Translations under genes and position numbers: made by a program
In this document: positions 16,350-20,392 of the stretch, piece after piece
How the letters are laid out: every line of letters begins with the position of its first letter
How positions within the stretch are numbered: position 1 is the first letter of the stretch
Notes under the pieces: generated by a model
Seen by the model: only the letters and a program-made list of their open reading frames with translations
Database searches by the model: none
Told to the model about the DNA's origin: nothing
Assembly (NCBI GenBank): GCA_002325825.1
Contig: DCSW01000051.1
Span: forward strand, 1,966-22,357
Reading direction: 5' to 3'
Length of the DNA stretch: 20,392 nucleotides
DNA from: Collimonas sp. UBA1456
Lineage (GTDB): Bacteria; Pseudomonadota; Gammaproteobacteria; Burkholderiales; Burkholderiaceae_D

Positions 16350-16945
16350 GTGAAGCGCCGCTGCGGCTGCACTATCGATACACAAAGTCTGAAGAGTCAT
16401 ATAGGAAACAGAGGGGGCTAACTGTCGATTATAGCATGCTAGATATGTTGGGAGTACCGACATACCTAGCATTTTTTGAGGTTATTGAATCTTGTCGATT
16501 GTCTTTTCCTTGCTGCATCTCTGAGCTGGTTGATCTCCGATCATATTCTAGCTTTTACTTGCTGACGGAGCTGACGATTGCAAAAGTTAACGTCGGCCTG
16601 TCTCGTCAATACTGGCCAGGTAAATAAATTATCGAGAAACTTTAATTCGATCCATCAGGATTGCCATTGTGAAACTATTGGTCGTATGCTTGATAAGCTG
16701 TTGAGGCTTACAGTATTTGCAGCAAGGCTGTGTTGGTCGCCGTTTCTTGTCATTCGGCTCAAACTTTCTAAAAATTTTAATGTTGTCGGTGAGATTTTTT
16801 GATGCAGCGATCCAAGAAATTTCCTGGCATGGTATGTGTGCCACCGATTGGTGATGGGTAAGGGTGATTTTGCCTTTTCTTGTCGTGGTGGTGATGCTGG
16901 TTTGGTTGCTGACGTTCAGTATGAAAATACTGTCTGCGGTGTGCG
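16350..16945. other. Gene-free stretch, probably decayed beyond recognition
   Basis: I see no credible gene here on either strand. Short open frames exist but their translations match no family I know, and base composition is more AT-rich than in the intact genes. A TATAAT on the minus strand (16433-16428) has no matching -35 box. The right-hand end may contain the lost C-terminal part of the chromate transporter relic. Confidence 0.5.
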
Positions 16946-16949
16946 CTTT

Positions 16950-17215
16950 GTATCGGTTTCCCGGCAGTTCGGCGATGGCACCGCGGACGCCGTGAAAATG
17001 TAGGACGATTGCTACCGACAGATTAATGATGTTGCTGCTAAACATGAATTAGAAGAAACTGAGTAACTCAGTGAACTGCATACCATCTAGCCAGCGTCGC
17101 TGCTCGACGAGCATGCGCCGCCGAAGCTGATCAGGCCTGGCGCCAGGTAACCGGTGAATAGCTCACGCGTGAGAGATGTTATCAAAGCCAGGTATTCATC
17201 GGTGGTGAGAGTTTT
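16950..17215 (-). pseudogene. Chromate transporter (ChrA family) N-terminal fragment
   Basis: On the minus strand three pieces follow in the order of ChrA proteins. LFTGYLAPGLISFGG is the first helix with its glycine motif. MLVEQRRWLDGMQFTELLS, in another frame, matches the family segment vEqRRWLs..EFaELL. NIINLSVAIVLHFHGVRGAIAEL matches PGPNivNLsvalG.rf.GvrGAiaaL. The few residues between the first and second pieces are deleted and the frame is shifted; a stop lies between the second and third. The other roughly 300 residues are absent. Intact ChrA exports chromate from the cytoplasm. It lies directly behind the sulfhydrylase relic and points the same way. Confidence 0.6.
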
Positions 17216-17329
17216 TGTAGTCCTCTGCGATCTCTCATTCTTCTTATACGATTAAAGATTGGCGATAATGAACAGCATCTTGAATGGCAATAGCGTGATG
17301 CCAATCTGGCGTTGTTGATAGGTTTGCCG

Positions 17330-18104
17330 CATGGCCGCTGAACTTCAGAAAATATCATGTCATAAAAACTTTCGTACTGCCAGCACAATTCGGCGAAGTA
17401 GCCGGTCTTGTCATAAAAGTCTGTGGCCAGTCCAAAGTGCCATCTTCCACCAGCAAGCCGCCGACTGCTTGTGCTGTGTCCACACAGGAATTTGGTGGCG
17501 GACTGGAATATCAGATCGGCGCTATGATCGACTGGCCCCAGTAGATAGGGCGTAGTAAAGATCGAATCGACCATCAACGGCAGATAGCGCTCATGTTCGA
17601 ATGCCGCAATGCGCGGAATATCTAGCACGTCCAACCCCGGATTGCCGAACGTTCCGCCGAACAGCACTTTGGTATTTGGACGGATCACGGCACGCCAGGC
17701 ATCCAGATCGCTTGGATCGACGAAGGTAATTTCAATGCGGAATCGCTTCAACCTGTAGGACAGCAGATTGCGCGATCTGCCATACAACGCGCGCGATGCC
17801 ACGATATGCGAGCCGGCCCCGGCGATGGTTGCCAGACCAAGATGCATCGTAGCCTGTCCGCTGGCGATCGCGATCCCGGCCACGCCGCCCTCCAGCACTG
17901 CGTTGGTCGGATTGGAAATGCGCGAATAGACATGGCCGGCGCATTCCAGATTGACTAGCGCCGCGGCGTGGTTCGTATCCTTGAAGACAAATGACGAAGT
18001 CTGATAAATCGGCGTAGCGCGCGAGCCGAATGGCCGGATCAGCAACGCATGCCGGCATGCAGCGAGAACGTATCAAAGTCTGGGTAGTAGGAGGGGCTGC
18101 TCAT
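17330..18104 (-). pseudogene. metY: Decayed O-acetylhomoserine sulfhydrylase (Cys/Met PLP enzyme)
   Basis: From ATG 18104 (after AAGG on the minus strand) the frame gives FDTFSLHAG, is shifted near 18046, and continues long and open as RATPIYQTSSFVF, GHVYSRISNPTNAVLE, ASGQATMHLGLATIAGAGSH, VLFGGTFGNPGLDVLDIPR and SATKFLCGHST, where the Lys is the PLP anchor. Seven or eight residues are missing after NAVLE compared with the family (VLEERVAALEGGV). The usual GGHGT is changed to CGHST and a shift follows. A few more residues (YESFYDMIFSE) can be traced. The C-terminal third is gone. The native enzyme makes homocysteine from O-acetylhomoserine and sulfide. The long open frame 17182-18045 should not be taken for an intact gene. 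Confidence 0.85.
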
Positions 18105-18261
18105 GGTACCTTGATCTCCATCTATTTTTATGAATGATGAGAAATGAATTAGGTGACTCTACTGATGCTGCGCTGCGCGGTAGATTTTTGGTCTCGCTTA
18201 AGCTACATTCGAGTACATAAGAATAACCGAAGCATAACCCAAGCAAAGGCAGGATGACCCC

Positions 18262-18708
18262 ATGAAAGTTTCCGAAATCCTTAAAGTTAAAGGCAATATT
18301 CTTTACACTGTGACGCCCGATACGCCGCTGATCGATGCTGTCAATACGATGACGGAGAGAGATATCGGATCGCTTGTAGTAATGGAATTCGGTTCGCTGG
18401 TGGGCATGCTGACTTTCCGCGAAGTGCTGGTGGCGATCCATCAAAACGGCGGCTCGGTTGGCACCAATACCGTACGTAAACACATGAACAACAGTCCAAT
18501 TACCGTGACCCCCGACACCGAATTTAATGAGGTGCGTCGCATCATGCTTGAGCGCCACGCACGTTATGTGCCGATCATGGATGCACGCACCTTGCTTGGT
18601 GTGATGTCCTTTTATGATGTCGCAAAAGCGGTGCTGGATGCGCAGGGTTTTGAGAACAAAATGCTGAAAGCCTATATCCGCGACTGGCCGTCGGTCGCCG
18701 AAGAATAA
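18262..18708 (+). CDS. CBS-domain protein
   Basis: A 148-residue protein made of two CBS domains (about residues 8-60 and 75-130), which together form a nucleotide-binding Bateman module. The pattern is typical: VSEIL, TVTPDTPLIDAVNTMTERDI, GSLVVME, G-ML-TFREVL, then VRKHM, TVTPDTEFNEVRRIMLERHA, RYVPIMD and G-V-MSFYDVAKAV. There is no attached catalytic or membrane domain. Such stand-alone proteins probably sense adenine nucleotides, but the target is unknown. The ATG follows GCAGGA with proper spacing. The frame is undamaged though both neighbours are pseudogenes, and it has its own terminator. Confidence 0.93.
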   Translation: MKVSEILKVKGNILYTVTPDTPLIDAVNTMTERDIGSLVVMEFGSLVGMLTFREVLVAIHQNGGSVGTNTVRKHMNNSPITVTPDTEFNEVRRIMLERHARYVPIMDARTLLGVMSFYDVAKAVLDAQGFENKMLKAYIRDWPSVAEE

Positions 18709-18727
18709 ACATTCTTCCAGCCTCAGC

Positions 18728-18768
18728 AAAACTGTTTATGGCAGGATCATGCCGCAAACGGTTTTTTA
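18728..18768 (+). terminator. Intrinsic terminator after the CBS-domain gene
   Basis: A long stem pairs 18728-18743 with 18750-18765 around the loop GGATCA, with a few wobbles and one mismatch (AAAACTGTTT opposite AAACGGTTTT at the base, GGCA opposite TGCC at the tip). It runs into TTTTTTAT. It ends 20 to 60 bases after the stop codon. Confidence 0.85.
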
Positions 18769-18838
18769 TATTTTCGCGTATTTTTGTGCAGGTTGTATGA
18801 AACAAAAATATCTAAAAATACATTTATTTATTTCTACC

Positions 18839-18856
18839 CGTCGATTTGTATCGACG
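18839..18856. repeat. 7-bp inverted repeat before the MFS relic
   Basis: CGTCGAT and ATCGACG are perfect arms around TTGT. It lies 36 bases before the likely start of the next gene. No T-run follows. It could be a hairpin in the old leader. Confidence 0.35.
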
Positions 18857-18891
18857 CCGGTGTCCGCTCGCTTTTGCTATTCGTACAATTC

Positions 18892-20392
18892 ATGTCCAGA
18901 TCCGGTCACTTTTCCCTACTCCGGCAGCGACGCTTCGCCCCATTCTTCTGGACCCAATTTGGGGTTGCGTTCAACGACAACGTCTTCAAGACTGCGTTAC
19001 TGAGACTATCATCACCTACAAGGCGCTGGACTTGACCAGCATGGATGTCAACTTGTTGAACAACCTGATTTCGGGTTTTTTTCATCCTGCCGTTTGTGGT
19101 ATTTCGGCGACCGCCGGCCAACTGGCAGATAAGTTAGAGAAATCGCGTCTGGCACGTTACGTCAAAGTACTGGAAATTGTCGTCATGTCGATTGCTGCCG
19201 TCGGCTGGATGACATATTCCTTGTGGCTGTTGATTCTGATAATTGTCGGCATGGGCGTGCATTCGACCCTATTTGGGCCGGTCAAGTATGCGTACCTGCC
19301 GCAGCAATTGCGTCAGAATGAACTGGTCGGTGGCAATGGCGTTATCGGGATGGGGACGTTCTTCGGCATCCTGTTTGGCGAAGTACTGGGCACAGTGCTG
19401 GTGGTGCACAAGCCGTGGGTGGATTGAACTGGTGACCGGTGATACAGTGACGATTGCTGTACTGGGTTGGTTGTTCAGTCGCTGCATTCCGCTGATGCCG
19501 GCGGCGGAACCAGCACTGAAGGTCAATTGGAATCCGATGACCGAAATGGTGTGACATGGTGTGCAATCTTGGTTTCTCGCGCAAGAACCAGCTGGTATTC
19601 CTGGCGATGCTGGCCAACTCCTGGTTCTGGTTCTACGGCGCCATCGCATTAGCGTAGTTCCCATTGTACGCCAAGAATTATCTGCATGGTAACCATAGCG
19701 TGTTCGTACTGCTGCTGATGGTATTTTCGCTTGACGTGGGCGCCGGTTCGCTGTTGTGCGAGCATTTATCCGGCCACAAGGTAGAAATTGGCTTGTTGCT
19801 GTTTGGCACGATCGGCCTGTGGGTATTTGGCCTCGATCTTTTACTGGCCAGCATCAGTTACACCAATACTGTTGTGGTCGACATCGGCGGTTTTGTGCAG
19901 CATACCGGAAGCTGGCGCATCCTGTTCGATTGCCTGATGATCGGCCTGTTCGGCGGCTTGTATATCGTGCCTTTGTTTGCCGTGATCCAGACCCGCTGCG
20001 ACCCCCGACATCTGTCGCGCACGATTGCCGGCATGAACATTATGAATGCCTTGTTCATGTTGATGGCGGTGCTGTTGACGCTAGTATTGCTACAATCCGG
20101 CTTTATTATTCCGCAGATTTTCCTGATTACCGCGATTCTCAATGTGCTTGTCGCCATCTATATTTTCACGGTGGCGCCGGAGTATCTGGTGCGGTTCATG
20201 GCCTGGATCTTGATCTATGCCATCCATCGCTTAAAGACCATCAGCCGCGATCTGATTCCCGCCGAAAGCGCTGCGGTACTGGTCTGTAACCAGGTCAGTT
20301 ATGTCTATGCCATCTTCATCATGGCTGCTGGTCCGCGGCTGATCCGCTTAGTGATGGATCATCGTATCTTCCAGATTTTCATTGTTCGGCGC
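18892..20392 (+). pseudogene. Decayed MFS transporter-acyltransferase fusion (LplT-Aas type), runs off the window
   Basis: From ATG 18892 the frame gives FAPFFWTQFGVAFNDNVFKTALL, the first helix of LplT-like transporters. A one-base shift near 19003 leads to TIITYKALDLTSMDVNLLNN and LEKSRLARYVKVLEIVVM, GVHSTLFGPVKYAYLPQQLR and LVGGNGVIGMGTFFGILFGE. A second shift near 19423 gives GDTVTIAVLGWLFSR. A third leads to KNQLVFLAMLANSWFWFYGA. TAG at 19655-19657 stands where FPLYAKNYLHG is usually preceded by Gln. The frame is then open to the window end. It reaches a PlsC acyltransferase domain whose HX4D motif reads Q-VSYV-Y (20291-20308), so both catalytic residues are gone. The native protein recycles lysophospholipids at the inner membrane. 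Confidence 0.87.

Noticed and set aside
16428..16433. Minus-strand TATAAT as a promoter for the NRPS relic
   Set aside because: No acceptable -35 box lies at 16 to 18 bases.
7509..17173. The 12-mer GCTCACGCGTGA occurs at 7509 and at 17161
   Set aside because: Several shared 12-mers are expected by chance in 20 kb, and the contexts differ.
17182..18045. Calling the 287-codon minus frame an intact PLP enzyme
   Set aside because: The N-terminus is in another frame, several residues are missing, the end is unrelated sequence and the C-terminal third of the family is absent.
18846..19427. Calling the 193-codon frame an intact small transporter
   Set aside because: Homology to LplT-type proteins continues in other frames on both sides, so this is a segment of a broken gene.

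Overview
The window looks like a piece of a betaproteobacterial chromosome, order Burkholderiales and most like Oxalobacteraceae or Burkholderiaceae, caught in genome reduction. The lineage call rests on the block rplU-rpmA-obg-proB-(CNP1-like)-rppH-proS-(lytic transglycosylase), on a UbiH-type gene followed by dsbC, on a DUF3429 relic, and on a Pls/PosA-type peptide synthetase relic. These are family-level recognitions from sequence; no search was run. Eleven protein genes and one tRNA look intact. Eleven other loci are recognisable but broken by frameshifts, in-frame stops, deletions or lost catalytic residues, or survive only as fragments. That density suggests a host-restricted or recently bottlenecked bacterium rather than a free-living one.

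Layout. 1-660: relic of an IS21-type transposase, then tRNA-Phe(GAA) on the minus strand with its own near-consensus promoter. 711-5483: ubiH-like hydroxylase (intact), then decayed dsbC, MobA/MocA-like nucleotidyltransferase and DUF3429 membrane protein, then an intact M61 peptidase with PDZ domain and a strong terminator. 5544-6478 (minus): ubiX and the CGFS glutaredoxin grxD, eight bases apart. 6638-10124: promoter, rplU, rpmA, terminator, obg, proB, terminator. 10145-11322 (minus): intact rppH followed by a decayed CNP1-like gene. 11667-14173: proS, then a decayed lytic transglycosylase. 14448-18104: almost entirely wreckage, with an alkaline phosphatase (carrying hexanucleotide repeats), an NRPS-like adenylation domain, a chromate transporter fragment and an O-acetylhomoserine sulfhydrylase. 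18262-18768: an intact CBS-domain gene with terminator. 18892-end: decayed MFS/PlsC fusion (LplT-Aas type), running off the window.

What is kept is translation (L21, L27, ObgE, ProRS, tRNA-Phe), mRNA 5'-end processing (RppH), ubiquinone synthesis (UbiH-like, UbiX), iron-sulfur handling (GrxD) and the first step of proline synthesis (ProB). What is lost is periplasmic and envelope work (DsbC, lytic transglycosylase, phosphatase, lysophospholipid recycling), secondary metabolism (NRPS), ion transport (ChrA) and one route to homocysteine. I found no CRISPR array, phage, toxin-antitoxin or defence module. The most informative feature of the window is the pattern of decay itself.
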